In this document: positions 54,494 through 63,575 of the stretch, piece after piece | How positions within the stretch are numbered: the stretch's first letter is position 1 | How the letters are laid out: each line of letters begins with the position of its first letter | Source: Nostoc foliaceum FACHB-393 | Lineage (GTDB): Bacteria; Cyanobacteriota; Cyanobacteriia; Cyanobacteriales; Nostocaceae | Reading direction: 5' to 3' | Assembly (NCBI RefSeq): GCF_014698505.1 | Contig: NZ_JACJTD010000002.1 | Span: forward strand, 310,001 to 374,000 | DNA length: 64,000 nt | Made by a program: the position numbers and the translations under genes | Notes under the pieces: model-generated | What the model was told of the DNA's origin: nothing | What the model saw: only the letters and a program-made list of their open reading frames with translations | The model's database searches: none

Positions 54494-56146
54494 CTACTTT
54501 TTAATTCTTTGATAAACCAGAATTTGGGTAGGATTAAGTTGGACGCTGCTCACACCATTTCGGGCAAATACATAGTCTTTGCTTTGCCATAAAGGAACAT
54601 AAGGTACATCAGTCGCTACTTGCGTTTGAATTTCGGTAAAAATTTTCTGACGCGCTTGGGGATTTAGTTCTTTGCGTTGCTGATCAATCAGTTTATTCAT
54701 GGCTTCGCTATAGTAAAACGAACCCTGAGTTTGACTGCCTCCATCTTCGCATCCTTTGGCAACTGAACCTTTATCACAAGACAAAAACGGCTGGACGTAA
54801 TTATCTGGATCTAAAAAGTCTGGATACCAATCAAGTAAAGCTGCTGGATATAATCCCTTGGAAATGTCCTTAAAAAAGGCTGGCCCTTCCGCTTGGGTGA
54901 CTTCAAATTGCAGAATTCCATCCATCTTGGCATCAACAAGGGATTTGAGTGTCTGTGCTGCCAAACTCCGAGTAGGCGAACTCGAAGGATACCAAATTTG
55001 TACTTTTGCGGGATTTTCTTTGGAGAAACCAGCAGTAGTTAATAATTTTTTTGCTTGCTCAAAGTTAGCATCGCCATATTTATCTTTAAATAATGGCTGG
55101 GAAACATTGAATGTCGTGGGAATCATGCTATAAAGCGGATCTGCTTGACCAAGTAAGGCTCGCTGATTTAAAAGTGGACGGTCAATGATTGACGCGATCG
55201 CAGCTCTAACCTCTGGTTTATCTAAAGGCTGCTGATTCCGGTTTAACACCATATAACTTACTACGCTACCTTGAGCAGCGATCGCTTGCCAATCCCCTTT
55301 TTTAGCACCTTCTTCCAAGCTACGATTTTGATCTGGCTGTAGTGACAGGTAAGCTACATCGATTGCGCCTGTACGGAAAGCATTAAACAAATTAACCGGA
55401 CTAGTTTGAATTTGGAGATTAACACCCTTGTTAGCTGGTTTTTCTCCCCAATACTTATCAAATGGGTCAAATCGTATTGAATCAGTACCATACTGCGCTA
55501 ACTTGTAAGGGCCAGTCCCCACAAAAATATTCGGCTTGAATTTACCTGCACCTAGTTCGTAAGCTTTTGGTGAAACTGCACACACCCCAGGAAACGCCAA
55601 CAGTGAGGGAAACGCTGCAAAGGGCTTTTTCAGCTGAATGGTTAACTCATACTCGCCTGTAGTTTTTACCGAATCTACTATATCACCTAGTAAAAAAGAG
55701 GGTTTTCCTTTATTTTGAATAAAGCGGTTGATGGTAAACGCCATTGCTTGGGCATTGAAGGGAGTTCCATCGTGAAAAACTACACCCTGACGTAAGGGGA
55801 TGGTATAAGTTAAGCCATCTTGACTAACTTTAGGTAATGCTGTAGCTAGCTGGGGTTTAATTTCTGTGCTTCCTGGTTCGTAGGTGTAGAGGCGATCGCT
55901 CATATTAAACACCAAACCTAAGGATGCTAACTCATAAGTATCAGCCGGATCAAGGGTTCTCGGTTTCGCTGTTGTACCTATAGTAATACGACCATCACCT
56001 GTAGGGCTATTCACAGAACCCGATGGTGGCGTAGTTGGCTGTGGGCGAGGAGTGCAACTAACAACTAAACATAAACATAGACAGAACAAAGATAGGAATT
56101 GTGTAATCCTACCCCACCGTTTCACGGACAAGGAAAACCAGGTCAT
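54494..56146 (-). CDS. Peptide-type ABC transporter substrate-binding lipoprotein (SBP_bac_5)
   Basis: About 550 residues from the ATG at 56146; a TTG at 56179 would add 11 residues. The signal peptide ends in a lipobox LVVSC, so the protein should be lipid-anchored on the periplasmic side. The body matches SBP family 5 (OppA/DppA): GRITIGTTAKPRTLDPADTYE, then LRQGVVFHDGTPFNAQAMAFTINR and FVGTGPYKLAQY. It would collect an oligopeptide or a comparable solute for the DppB/DppC permeases. Ligand cannot be predicted. Confidence 0.92.
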   Translation of the reverse strand: MTWFSLSVKRWGRITQFLSLFCLCLCLVVSCTPRPQPTTPPSGSVNSPTGDGRITIGTTAKPRTLDPADTYELASLGLVFNMSDRLYTYEPGSTEIKPQLATALPKVSQDGLTYTIPLRQGVVFHDGTPFNAQAMAFTINRFIQNKGKPSFLLGDIVDSVKTTGEYELTIQLKKPFAAFPSLLAFPGVCAVSPKAYELGAGKFKPNIFVGTGPYKLAQYGTDSIRFDPFDKYWGEKPANKGVNLQIQTSPVNLFNAFRTGAIDVAYLSLQPDQNRSLEEGAKKGDWQAIAAQGSVVSYMVLNRNQQPLDKPEVRAAIASIIDRPLLNQRALLGQADPLYSMIPTTFNVSQPLFKDKYGDANFEQAKKLLTTAGFSKENPAKVQIWYPSSSPTRSLAAQTLKSLVDAKMDGILQFEVTQAEGPAFFKDISKGLYPAALLDWYPDFLDPDNYVQPFLSCDKGSVAKGCEDGGSQTQGSFYYSEAMNKLIDQQRKELNPQARQKIFTEIQTQVATDVPYVPLWQSKDYVFARNGVSSVQLNPTQILVYQRIKK

Positions 56147-56179
56147 AGCAATAAAATATTTAATATCAGCGGTCAGCAA

Positions 56180-56534
56180 TTTTACTACATTTGTGAATAT
56201 TGTGCTTGATTTTTACAATTAATTACAGCAATGCCTGTGGCTAAGTATACGTATTACGTATATAGATAAACCTAACTTGCAGCCAGATATGAAAAAATTT
56301 TCTAGATATTATGACTGAGTTGGCAACTAACTCTAAAATTTATGCCGGCTACTCAACTTCATAGTTAAGTTTATTGCTTTTGTGCAATCGCACTATTTGT
56401 TACCAAAAAACAGTAACAAATAGATAAACTTTGATATTCGTTAAGTAATAAAAAGCTTTTATTTAATTAAGATTTTAAACATTGACTAAATTTGTCGTAA
56501 ATTCATAATTACTAGTGAATAGATTTGTTAAGCT
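56180..56534. other. AT-rich intergenic region with a hairpin
   Basis: No gene. It contains a perfect inverted repeat at 56393-56423 and probably the promoters of the two flanking, divergent units. Confidence 0.55.
56393..56423. repeat. Perfect 11-bp inverted repeat
   Basis: CTATTTGTTAC and GTAACAAATAG are exact complements separated by nine bases. There is no U-tract, so it is unlikely to be a terminator; an operator or a relic of a miniature element are options. Confidence 0.7.
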
Positions 56535-56552
56535 TTGACGGTAGGCCAAGTA

Positions 56553-56729
56553 GTGTACATTAAAACTTTGCATGTTGCTACTGGGGTACAAACACCCGTG
56601 AAGTTGTTTTTCGTAGAGAACGGCTACATGGTTTTACTTACAAATCTAGTGTTTATACATCAGCGAATAAAGCGATCGCAATATCGTAAACAACAGATTG
56701 AAAGTCTAAAAGTGAGACTAAGAGCGTGA
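56553..56729 (+). CDS. Small uncharacterised protein, coupled to the next gene
   Basis: A GTG at 56553 (58 residues) or a TTG at 56535 (64 residues) starts this frame; no ATG is available. The product, with VYIKTLHVATGVQTPVKLFF and a Lys/Arg-rich C-terminal helix, matches no family I know. The main support for coding is its GTGA overlap with the following gene, typical of coupled pairs. Coding status is only moderately likely. Confidence 0.45.
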   Translation: MYIKTLHVATGVQTPVKLFFVENGYMVLLTNLVFIHQRIKRSQYRKQQIESLKVRLRA

Positions 56730-57052
56730 AGTATTTCTTTCTATCTGAGGGATGGGCAGTTGCTAGAGTCTGGGCATCTGATGGACTCTGGCAAATAACT
56801 GCATGGCGACGTCAACCAGATATTCAGCGAATGAATATTTGTTTAGTGGAACACAACGAATTGCTATGGCTTTATCGAGTTGAAGAAGCCGTTTTAACAG
56901 TGGAAGTGAAGCCAACAACACCAGTAATTGCCAGTAAGACCATAGGCCAAGTAGTACTCAAGCGTCTGATGAGCGCCGAACAGGTAATCGAACGCCTGGG
57001 TACAGCTGAGGCGAAGTGTCACCTGCAAAACATCCAATTGGTGGTTCAGTAG
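56726..57052 (+). CDS. Small uncharacterised protein, 108 aa
   Basis: Starts at a GTG overlapping the previous stop by four bases. The protein is compact and beta-rich (KYFFLSEGWAVARVWASDGLWQITAWRRQPDIQRMNICLVEHNELLWLYRVEEAV), with no membrane segment. The composition looks genuinely coding and I think relatives occur in other filamentous cyanobacteria, but I cannot name a family. It may be a partner of the small protein before it. A C-rich repeat follows. Confidence 0.65.
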   Translation: MKYFFLSEGWAVARVWASDGLWQITAWRRQPDIQRMNICLVEHNELLWLYRVEEAVLTVEVKPTTPVIASKTIGQVVLKRLMSAEQVIERLGTAEAKCHLQNIQLVVQ

Positions 57053-57069
57053 ATAGTGGCGCATTGGGG

Positions 57070-57225
57070 ATTGGGAAAAGACAAGGAAGAGAGGGGAGAC
57101 AAGGAAGAGGGGGGAGACAAGGAAGAAAGTTGTTCAATAATTCTCCCTTGTCCCCCTTGTCCCCCTCATCTCCCTCCTGCCTCCCCTGCTCCCTCTGCTC
57201 CCTGCCTCCTTCCCCACTCCCCTCA
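57070..57225. repeat. Purine-rich and pyrimidine-rich low-complexity repeat pair
   Basis: GGAAGAGGGGGGAGACAAGGAAG units are followed by CTCCCTTGTCCCCCTTGTCCCC units, which are complementary and can form a long stem. The C-rich arm resembles the repeat inside the RND gene. No gene is present. Confidence 0.8.
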
Positions 57226-57581
57226 TAAAGAAAAGATAAGCAAATTTAATCCCCGACAGGGATTGGTAGCGAAAAAACTTTGAGATGCTACGCGATCGCA
57301 TCAATTTACACGCTTGCAAACAATTCCATCAATAGTTACACTTTTTAAAACATTCTCATTTTTGCTTAGTGATGGCTACCCTACAGGGTAAATCTCCCGA
57401 AGCGAGTAAGCATTGCCAAAGCACCCACGTTGTCTGACTTAATAAGACTAGGCTGTGGTAAGGTTCTGGCTGTGGCAATAACAAAAACAAGAGAGAGTTT
57501 TCTGAGTGGCGAGTTTCGTTCCTTAGAATCTCAGTAAGAAAATTGCTTTGTAAACTAACTCATCGAGGAGGAGCGTAGTCG
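57226..57581 (+). promoter_or_regulatory. psbB upstream region and ribosome binding site
   Basis: No gene. A strong ribosome site GAGGAGGAG lies at 57565-57573, eight bases before the psbB start, which settles that start. The promoter should lie between 57360 and 57520; exact boxes cannot be called with confidence. Confidence 0.6.
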
Positions 57582-59111
57582 ATGGGACTACCCTGGTACC
57601 GAGTACATACAGTCGTTCTGAATGATCCAGGGCGGCTGATTTCTGTACACTTAATGCACACAGCCTTAGTAGCAGGCTGGGCTGGTTCGATGGCACTCTA
57701 CGAACTGGCTGTTTATGACCCTAGCGATCCTGTTCTCAATCCGATGTGGCGTCAAGGGATGTTCGTCCTTCCCTTCATGTCGCGTTTGGGCGTTACCCAA
57801 TCTTGGGGTGGTTGGAACGTGACTGGTGGCGCAGCAACTGATCCTGGCTTCTGGTCATTTGAAGGCGTTGCAGCAGCTCACATTGTTCTTTCAGGGCTTT
57901 TGTTCCTAGCTGCCGTTTGGCACTGGGTTTACTGGGATTTAGAACTCTTTAGAGATCCCCGCACTGGTGAACCCGCTTTAGATTTGCCAAAAATGTTTGG
58001 CATTCACCTGTTCTTATCTGGTCTACTTTGTTTTGGATTTGGTGCTTTTCACCTCACCGGACTATTTGGCCCAGGCATGTGGGTTACTGACCCCTACGGT
58101 ATAACTGGAGCCGCGCAAGCAGTCGCACCAGAATGGGGCCCAGATGGTTTTAACCCATATAACCCTGGTGGCATTGTGGCTCACCACATTGCCGCTGGCG
58201 TTGTTGGTATTATTGCAGGCTTATTCCACCTCACAGTTAGACCCCCCGAACGGCTCTACAAAGCCCTACGGATGGGGAACATTGAAACAGTACTTTCTAG
58301 CAGTATTGCAGCAGTTTTCTTTGCTGCTTTCGTTGTTGCTGGTACTATGTGGTACGGTAATGCCGCCACTCCCATCGAATTGTTTGGCCCAACCCGTTAT
58401 CAATGGGATCAAGGCTACTTCCGTCAAGAAATTCAGCAGCGCGTCCAAACAAGTGTTGCCCAAGGTGCAACCCTTGAACAAGCTTGGTCGCAGATTCCCG
58501 AAAAGCTGGCTTTCTATGATTACGTCGGTAATAGCCCCGCTAAAGGCGGTCTATTCCGTACAGGGCCTATGGTCAAGGGTGATGGTATTGCTCAGTCTTG
58601 GCAAGGTCACGCCGTATTCAAAGATTCTGAAGGACGGGAATTGACCGTGCGTCGTCTCCCCAACTTCTTTGAAACCTTCCCAGTAATTTTGACCGATGCA
58701 GATGGAATTGTCCGCGCTGACATTCCCTTCCGTCGGGCAGAATCTAAGTATAGCTTCGAGCAATCTGGTGTCACCGTCAGCTTCTATGGTGGCGATCTGA
58801 ATGGTAAAACCTTTACAGAGCCAGCTGATGTGAAGAAGTATGCTCGTAAAGCTCAAGGTGGTGAAATCTTTGAATTTGACCGGGAAACCTTGAACTCTGA
58901 TGGTGTATTCCGCACCAGTCCTAGAGGTTGGTTTACCTTTGGACATGCTGTATTTGCTCTGCTGTTCTTCTTTGGTCACCTCTGGCATGGCTCTCGGACA
59001 ATCTACCGAGACGTATTTGCTGGTGTTGATGCGGATCTAGAAGAACAAGTTGAGTGGGGTCTGTTCCAGAAAGTGGGTGACAAGTCAACCCGCCGGAAAG
59101 AAGCCCTTTAA
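57582..59111 (+). CDS. psbB: Photosystem II CP47 chlorophyll protein
   Basis: A 509-residue protein identical in length and layout to CP47. It starts [19 protein letters not shown], has six membrane helices with the histidines that bind antenna chlorophylls (for example [37 protein letters not shown]), and a large lumenal loop between helices five and six. It is the inner antenna of photosystem II in the thylakoid membrane, next to D2, passing excitation to the reaction centre. psbT follows about 110 bp downstream, the usual cyanobacterial order. A strong Shine-Dalgarno fits high expression. No anomalies seen. Confidence 0.99.
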   Translation: MGLPWYRVHTVVLNDPGRLISVHLMHTALVAGWAGSMALYELAVYDPSDPVLNPMWRQGMFVLPFMSRLGVTQSWGGWNVTGGAATDPGFWSFEGVAAAHIVLSGLLFLAAVWHWVYWDLELFRDPRTGEPALDLPKMFGIHLFLSGLLCFGFGAFHLTGLFGPGMWVTDPYGITGAAQAVAPEWGPDGFNPYNPGGIVAHHIAAGVVGIIAGLFHLTVRPPERLYKALRMGNIETVLSSSIAAVFFAAFVVAGTMWYGNAATPIELFGPTRYQWDQGYFRQEIQQRVQTSVAQGATLEQAWSQIPEKLAFYDYVGNSPAKGGLFRTGPMVKGDGIAQSWQGHAVFKDSEGRELTVRRLPNFFETFPVILTDADGIVRADIPFRRAESKYSFEQSGVTVSFYGGDLNGKTFTEPADVKKYARKAQGGEIFEFDRETLNSDGVFRTSPRGWFTFGHAVFALLFFFGHLWHGSRTIYRDVFAGVDADLEEQVEWGLFQKVGDKSTRRKEAL

Positions 59112-59220
59112 AGGACAGGAAACTGGGGACTGGAGACTGGGAAAAGTTTTCCTAGTCCCTAATACCCAGTACCCAATCCCTAATCCCTCATTACTAGCTG
59201 GATAGGCAGGAAATCATAAT

Positions 59221-59328
59221 ATGGAAAGCGTTGCGTACATCTTGATTTTTACTCTGTGTATAGGTACTATCTTTTTTGCGATCGCATTTCGCGAACCCCC
59301 TCGCTTTGAAAAACCAAAAGATAAGTAG
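59221..59328 (+). CDS. psbT: Photosystem II small subunit PsbT
   Basis: A 35-residue single-helix protein beginning MESVAYILIFTLCIGTIFF and ending in a charged tail. It sits at the monomer interface of photosystem II and supports dimer formation and repair. It lies 109 bp after psbB and probably shares its transcript, which would end at the strong hairpin 40 bp further on. A HIP1 octamer occurs within its coding sequence. Confidence 0.97.
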   Translation: MESVAYILIFTLCIGTIFFAIAFREPPRFEKPKDK

Positions 59329-59366
59329 ATCCTATATACCAGACCTTTAAGCGGATTTAATTTTAG

Positions 59367-59400
59367 TATCCGTTGCTACGATCCTTAGTAGCAACGGATA
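59367..59400 (+). terminator. Strong hairpin after psbT
   Basis: TATCCGTTGCTAC and GTAGCAACGGATA form a perfect 13-bp stem with an 8-base loop, followed by TTATCTTG. It begins 39 bp after the psbT stop and is the likely transcription end or 3' stabiliser of the psbB-psbT message. Confidence 0.75.
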
Positions 59401-59623
59401 TTATCTTGTATGTCCTTTGTTGGTTTTAACTACTAAGTAAATAACCAATCATTTTTAATATTGTGATATAATTTCCAATCTTGGGAGTAGATATGTGTTA
59501 ATACTAGCTTTTCTGCGCTAGGATGAAAATGGATGTTAATGTAAGCTGCCATAGAACTGTTTGCATAGCACATCGCGCTTGTCGCACAACCTTTACGGAG
59601 ACTAGAACCAGGAACAAATCAGC
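59401..59623 (+). promoter_or_regulatory. Leader and promoter region of the S1 gene
   Basis: About 220 bp of AT-rich DNA with no gene, ahead of the ribosomal protein S1 gene. GGAG at 59597-59600 is rather far from the start codon. Otherwise nothing distinctive. Confidence 0.45.
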
Positions 59624-60754
59624 ATGGTCAATCAGAATTTAACCGCTACAGAAATTGGATTCACTCACGAAGATTTCGCTGCTCTACTTGACAAATACGA
59701 TTATCATTTTAGCCCTGGTGATGTTGTCCCAGGAACAGTTTTCAGTATAGAGCCGCGCGGCGCTCTGATTGACATTGGTGCTAAAACCGCAGCATATATT
59801 CCTATACAAGAAATGTCTATTAACCGGGTAGATAGCCCGGAAGAAGTCTTACAGTCAAACGAAACGCGAGAATTTTTCATCCTTACCGATGAAAACGAAG
59901 ATGGTCAATTAACCCTTTCCATTCGCCGTATTGAATATATGCGGGCTTGGGAGCGCGTGCGACAGTTGCAAGCAGAAGATGCTACTGTCCGTTCTGGCGT
60001 ATTTGCAACCAATCGCGGTGGAGCATTGGTACGAATTGAGGGATTACGTGGCTTTATCCCCGGTTCTCATATCAGTACCCGCAAACCTAAAGAAGAATTG
60101 GTAGGCGAAGATTTACCATTGAAATTCCTAGAGGTGGACGAAGAGCGTAACCGCTTAGTTCTATCTCACCGTCGGGCACTGGTTGAGCGCAAGATGAACC
60201 GCCTAGAAGTCGGCGAAGTAGTAATTGGTACAGTTCGTGGTATCAAGCCCTACGGTGCTTTCATCGACATTGGTGGTGTCAGTGGTCTACTGCACATTTC
60301 TGAGATTTCTCACGAACATATTGATACACCCCATAGCGTGTTCAATGTCAATGATGAAGTGAAAGTTATGATCATTGACTTGGATGCAGAAAGAGGTCGG
60401 ATTTCGCTATCTACCAAGCAGCTAGAACCCGAACCCGGTGACATGATTAAAAACCGGGATTTGGTCTACGATAAGGCAGAAGAAATGGCTGCTAAGTATC
60501 GTGAACAGCTACTAGCCAAGCAACAAGGTGCTACTGCTGCGGCTGCTGCACCTGTGGAAGTTGTAGCAGAAGAAGATATTCCACCAGCAGCGGAACTTGA
60601 AGAGGAGATTCCACCAGCAGTGGAACTTGAAGAAGAAATTCCACCAGCAGCAGAACTTGAGGAAGTAACTTCAGTAGTTGCGGAAATTACTGAAGAAGAG
60701 ATTCCAGCAGCGACGGAAACTGAAGAGGAAATTCCAGCAGCTATTGAAGAATAA
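59624..60754 (+). CDS. rps1: 30S ribosomal protein S1
   Basis: A 376-residue protein with three S1 RNA-binding domains at about 30-100, 115-185 and 198-268 (for example GDVVPGTVFSIEPRGALIDIGAKTAAYIP and GEVVIGTVRGIKPYGAFIDIGGVSGLLH). Three domains are usual for cyanobacterial and chloroplast S1, against six in E. coli. It brings mRNA to the ribosome. After about residue 310 there is an acidic, repeated tail of EEIPPAAELEE-type units, which makes the protein longer than the common 330 or so residues. A rho-independent terminator follows. It lies downstream of psbB-psbT but as a separate unit. Confidence 0.95.
   Translation: MVNQNLTATEIGFTHEDFAALLDKYDYHFSPGDVVPGTVFSIEPRGALIDIGAKTAAYIPIQEMSINRVDSPEEVLQSNETREFFILTDENEDGQLTLSIRRIEYMRAWERVRQLQAEDATVRSGVFATNRGGALVRIEGLRGFIPGSHISTRKPKEELVGEDLPLKFLEVDEERNRLVLSHRRALVERKMNRLEVGEVVIGTVRGIKPYGAFIDIGGVSGLLHISEISHEHIDTPHSVFNVNDEVKVMIIDLDAERGRISLSTKQLEPEPGDMIKNRDLVYDKAEEMAAKYREQLLAKQQGATAAAAAPVEVVAEEDIPPAAELEEEIPPAVELEEEIPPAAELEEVTSVVAEITEEEIPAATETEEEIPAAIEE
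60574..60752 (+). repeat. In-frame repeats coding the acidic S1 tail
   Basis: Imperfect direct repeats of GAAGAGGAGATTCCACCAGC-type sequence encode about five copies of EEIPPAAELE or EEIPAATE. The array is confined to the C-terminal tail. Confidence 0.75.
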
Positions 60755-60805
60755 TACATTTTATAGTTTTACTTGTTTTTAAGTAAGAGTATTAAATAAT
60801 TGGAT

Positions 60806-60830
60806 AAAGAGGGTTTTTCCCTCTTTTTTT
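60806..60830 (+). terminator. Rho-independent terminator of the S1 gene
   Basis: AAAGAGGG and CCCTCTTT form a stem with a five-T loop and run into more T residues. It lies about 50 bp after the stop codon of the S1 gene. Confidence 0.85.
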
Positions 60831-60921
60831 ATGTGGAGAATTGGTAATAGTTAGGAGTTAATAGTTAATAATAAAAACTCATAACTCTTCATTTCTAACT
60901 AAATAAGTGGGGTGAGATATT

Positions 60922-61656
60922 GTGGCAACTATTAAATGTAGAAACATCACTTTTGATAATATTCAGGCAATTTTGTTTGACAAAAATGGTACTCTAGAAG
61001 ATTCAGAAACGTACTTGCGATCGCTCGCACAAAGAGCAGCAAGGTTAATAGATGCTCAAGTTCCCGGTATTGGGGAACCCCTATTAATGGCATTTGGCAT
61101 CAATGGGAATATTCTAGATCCGGCGGGTTTGATATCAGTAGCGAGTCGCCGTGAAACAGAAGTTGCGGCTGCGGCATATATTGCCGAAACAGGAAGAGGA
61201 TGGTTTGAGTCCTTAAAAATAGCCCGTCAAGCTTTAGATGAAGCAGAAAAATATATTGAAAAAACTCCTTCACCGCTGTTTGTGGGTAGCTTAGACTTGT
61301 TGAAATATCTACGAGAAGGGGGTTTGAAACTTGGTATCCTCTCAGCTGCAACAAGCGATGAAGTACATAAGTTTGTAAAGAATCACCAATTAAATGATTA
61401 TATCCAGTTGGAAATGGGAGTAGATGAGGGGCCAAGTAAACCAGATCCAATGCTATTTTTGCAAGCTTGCCAAGCTTTGGGAGTCGAACCAGGCGCTACA
61501 TTGATGGTGGGTGATTCAGTTGGTGATATGCAAATGGCGCGTGATGCTAAAGCCGCAGGTTGTATCGGTATCACTTGGGTGGGTAAGTCGGATAATGTCC
61601 GAGGTGCGAATGTGGTGATTAATCAACTTGATGAAATCCAGATTTTAGAAAATTAA
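60922..61656 (+). CDS. HAD-family hydrolase with altered motif I
   Basis: A 244-residue protein with a GTG start preceded by GGGGTGAG. It has the HAD fold: motif I is LFDKNGTLED, motif II is ILSAAT, and motif III/IV is SKPDPMLFLQACQALG ... LMVGDSVGDMQMARDA. The cap domain lies between residues about 30 and 120, as in phosphoglycolate-phosphatase-like enzymes. The second aspartate of the usual DxD of motif I is asparagine (DKN), which in most phosphatases is the acid/base residue; this may slow or change the reaction. Substrate unknown. Single gene in a repeat-rich setting. Confidence 0.85.
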   Translation: MATIKCRNITFDNIQAILFDKNGTLEDSETYLRSLAQRAARLIDAQVPGIGEPLLMAFGINGNILDPAGLISVASRRETEVAAAAYIAETGRGWFESLKIARQALDEAEKYIEKTPSPLFVGSLDLLKYLREGGLKLGILSAATSDEVHKFVKNHQLNDYIQLEMGVDEGPSKPDPMLFLQACQALGVEPGATLMVGDSVGDMQMARDAKAAGCIGITWVGKSDNVRGANVVINQLDEIQILEN

Positions 61657-61778
61657 GTTATGGCAGTTTTCAATTGTGATAATCGCTCTAGCCTACTTTA
61701 AGATTAAAATCCCCAGCAAATAGCTGAATTACACAGCGATTAACTAAGGATTAGGAACCTTGAAAAACTGACAAAAGT

Positions 61779-62795
61779 CTAAATTGAATAAGACACTGGA
61801 AAGGACTTTGCATCCTTTGGTTTCACATAGACTCGCTGTTGAGGTTCTAACTCTAATTGGTTAAAGCGATCGCGTGTTAAATGTGCCATCAACACTTGCC
61901 CGTCATCGAAAGTTAATTCCACCTGAATTTCCCAACCCAAATGTATTAATCGGCTCACTGTAGCAGCCGTAGTGGCACCGTTGGCAACCTTTTCCAAAAT
62001 TACATCTTGCGGACGCAAAAATACTTGTGGGTGTGGCGCATCATATCCGCTACTTTGAAAAATCTTTGAGTTGCTAGGTAATACGTTCACTGGGCCTATG
62101 AAGCTCATCACAAATGCTGTGGCAGGATTATCGTAAATTTCTGCTGGTGTACCCACCTGTTCTACACGCCCTTTATTCATGACCACAACCTCGTCGGAGA
62201 CTTCCATTGCTTCCTCTTGGTCGTGGGTGACGAAAACTGTGGTAACATGAACCTCATCATGGAGGCGGCGTAACCATGCCCGTAAGTCTTTGCGGACTTT
62301 AGCATCAAGTGCGCCAAAGGGTTCATCTAGCAGTAATACTTCGGGTTCTACTGCCAGTGCCCTTGCTAATGCTACCCGTTGTCTTTGACCACCAGAAAGT
62401 TGTGATGGATAGCGATCGCCTAATCCGCTCAATTGCACCAATTCTAGTAACTGTTCTACCCGCCCCTTAATTTTTTTTGGCTGTGCTTTACGAATTTCTA
62501 AGCCAAAGGCAATATTCTGCTTGACAGTCAGATGCTTGAATAGGGCATAGTGCTGAAACACAAACCCAATATTCCGCTGTTGCACGCTTTGGTACGTAGC
62601 GTCTTTACCAGTAAGCAGGATTTTACCGCTATCTGGCATTTCTAAACCTGAAATTAACCGTAGTAGCGTAGATTTACCTGATCCGGATGGCCCGAGCAAC
62701 GCAACTAGCGAACCACTCTTAATTTCCAGGCTGACCTGATCAACTGCTTTGAAACTCCCGAATTGTTTGGATACATTCTCAACTACTATGCCCAC
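61779..62795 (-). CDS. cysA: Sulfate/thiosulfate ABC transporter ATP-binding protein
   Basis: A 338-residue CysA/PotA-type ATPase with Walker [10 protein letters not shown], signature LSGGQRQRV, Walker [13 protein letters not shown] and H-loop VTHDQEEAM. The C-terminal third is the TOBE-type regulatory domain ([12 protein letters not shown] ... MAHLTRDRF). The first residues [21 protein letters not shown] match CysA best. It starts at a GTG. It would drive sulfate uptake with CysT, CysW and a sulfate-binding protein, none of which is in the window. The exact substrate within the CysA/PotA/FbpC group rests on overall similarity. Confidence 0.85.
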   Translation of the reverse strand: MGIVVENVSKQFGSFKAVDQVSLEIKSGSLVALLGPSGSGKSTLLRLISGLEMPDSGKILLTGKDATYQSVQQRNIGFVFQHYALFKHLTVKQNIAFGLEIRKAQPKKIKGRVEQLLELVQLSGLGDRYPSQLSGGQRQRVALARALAVEPEVLLLDEPFGALDAKVRKDLRAWLRRLHDEVHVTTVFVTHDQEEAMEVSDEVVVMNKGRVEQVGTPAEIYDNPATAFVMSFIGPVNVLPSNSKIFQSSGYDAPHPQVFLRPQDVILEKVANGATTAATVSRLIHLGWEIQVELTFDDGQVLMAHLTRDRFNQLELEPQQRVYVKPKDAKSFPVSYSI

Positions 62796-62889
62796 TGCCT
62801 CTGTACCTCTGCAACTAAATCTACAGATCCTTGATAGGATTACTGTGTCTTACATATACCATACATAATTATTTGTAGATGAACAAGAT

Positions 62890-63393
62890 TTAGCTACCGC
62901 AACTGCCGCAATCGAGGAAGTTACAATCAGCACCACTACAATCTAGAGAATCACAATCAGCAACGCCACAATCAGGAATCATGCTAACCATCTCGGCACA
63001 ATCAAAACAGTAGGTATTGCTGTTGCTAATAAATGAAGATTTTTGAGCAACTTTACCAGATGCTTTTTGTCGTGGCTGCTTACCTGCTTTTTCGTCCTCT
63101 GTGGGTTCTTCTGAATTCTCAATTTGCGTAGAGGCGTAGCGGCTTGCTGCAAGGCATCGCAAAATTTGATTAGCTTGCTCGCAAGCTTGAAATCGTTCAC
63201 GGGTATTGATAAAAGCTGCTTTTAACCCTTCTTTAGCAATTACCCGCTTGAAGTATCCAGAGCAAGATTCACCGCCATATAACAAGCGATGAGCGCAAGC
63301 AAAGCCTTTGTGTGGGGAAATATGCTTTTGATAGCCAGTAATTGCGGCAATGCTGACTTGTCTGCTAAGAGAATCGAACAAAGAGTGCTGCAT
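62890..63393 (-). CDS. yidD: YidD-family membrane protein insertion factor with Cys-rich tail
   Basis: I chose the ATG at 63393 (167 residues); an in-frame TTG at 63441 lies in repeat-like DNA. Residues about 10-65 carry the YidD core (AAITGYQKHISPHKGFACAHRLLYGGESCSGYFKRV) with its conserved cysteines. YidD acts at the inner membrane near YidC and helps insertion of membrane proteins. The usual YidD ends after about 75-90 residues. Here a Lys/Gln-rich linker and a tail with eight cysteines (DCGVADCDSLDCSGADC and onward) follow, mostly as Asp-Cys pairs at five-residue spacing. That tail may bind metal. Confidence 0.85.
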   Translation of the reverse strand: MQHSLFDSLSRQVSIAAITGYQKHISPHKGFACAHRLLYGGESCSGYFKRVIAKEGLKAAFINTRERFQACEQANQILRCLAASRYASTQIENSEEPTEDEKAGKQPRQKASGKVAQKSSFISNSNTYCFDCAEMVSMIPDCGVADCDSLDCSGADCNFLDCGSCGS

Positions 63394-63575
63394 ATTCGGG
63401 ACTAGGCATTTTTTTTCATTCTTCCCAGTCCTAATGCCCAATTCCCAATCCCCAATTCGTATCGAAACATTAAGGAATATTGCATTTCAGCAGAAACATG
63501 AAGGGAAAGCGCCAAATCACCAGAAATACCGTGGTAGTATGCTCTCGGTAAATGTGAAGATTGGGAGAAAGACCT

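Noticed and set aside
56393..56423. NtcA binding site
   Set aside because: The half-sites are TAC...GTA rather than GTA...TAC with eight bases between, so the orientation is wrong.
58551..58988. Minus-strand open frame of 145 codons
   Set aside because: It lies wholly inside psbB on the opposite strand.
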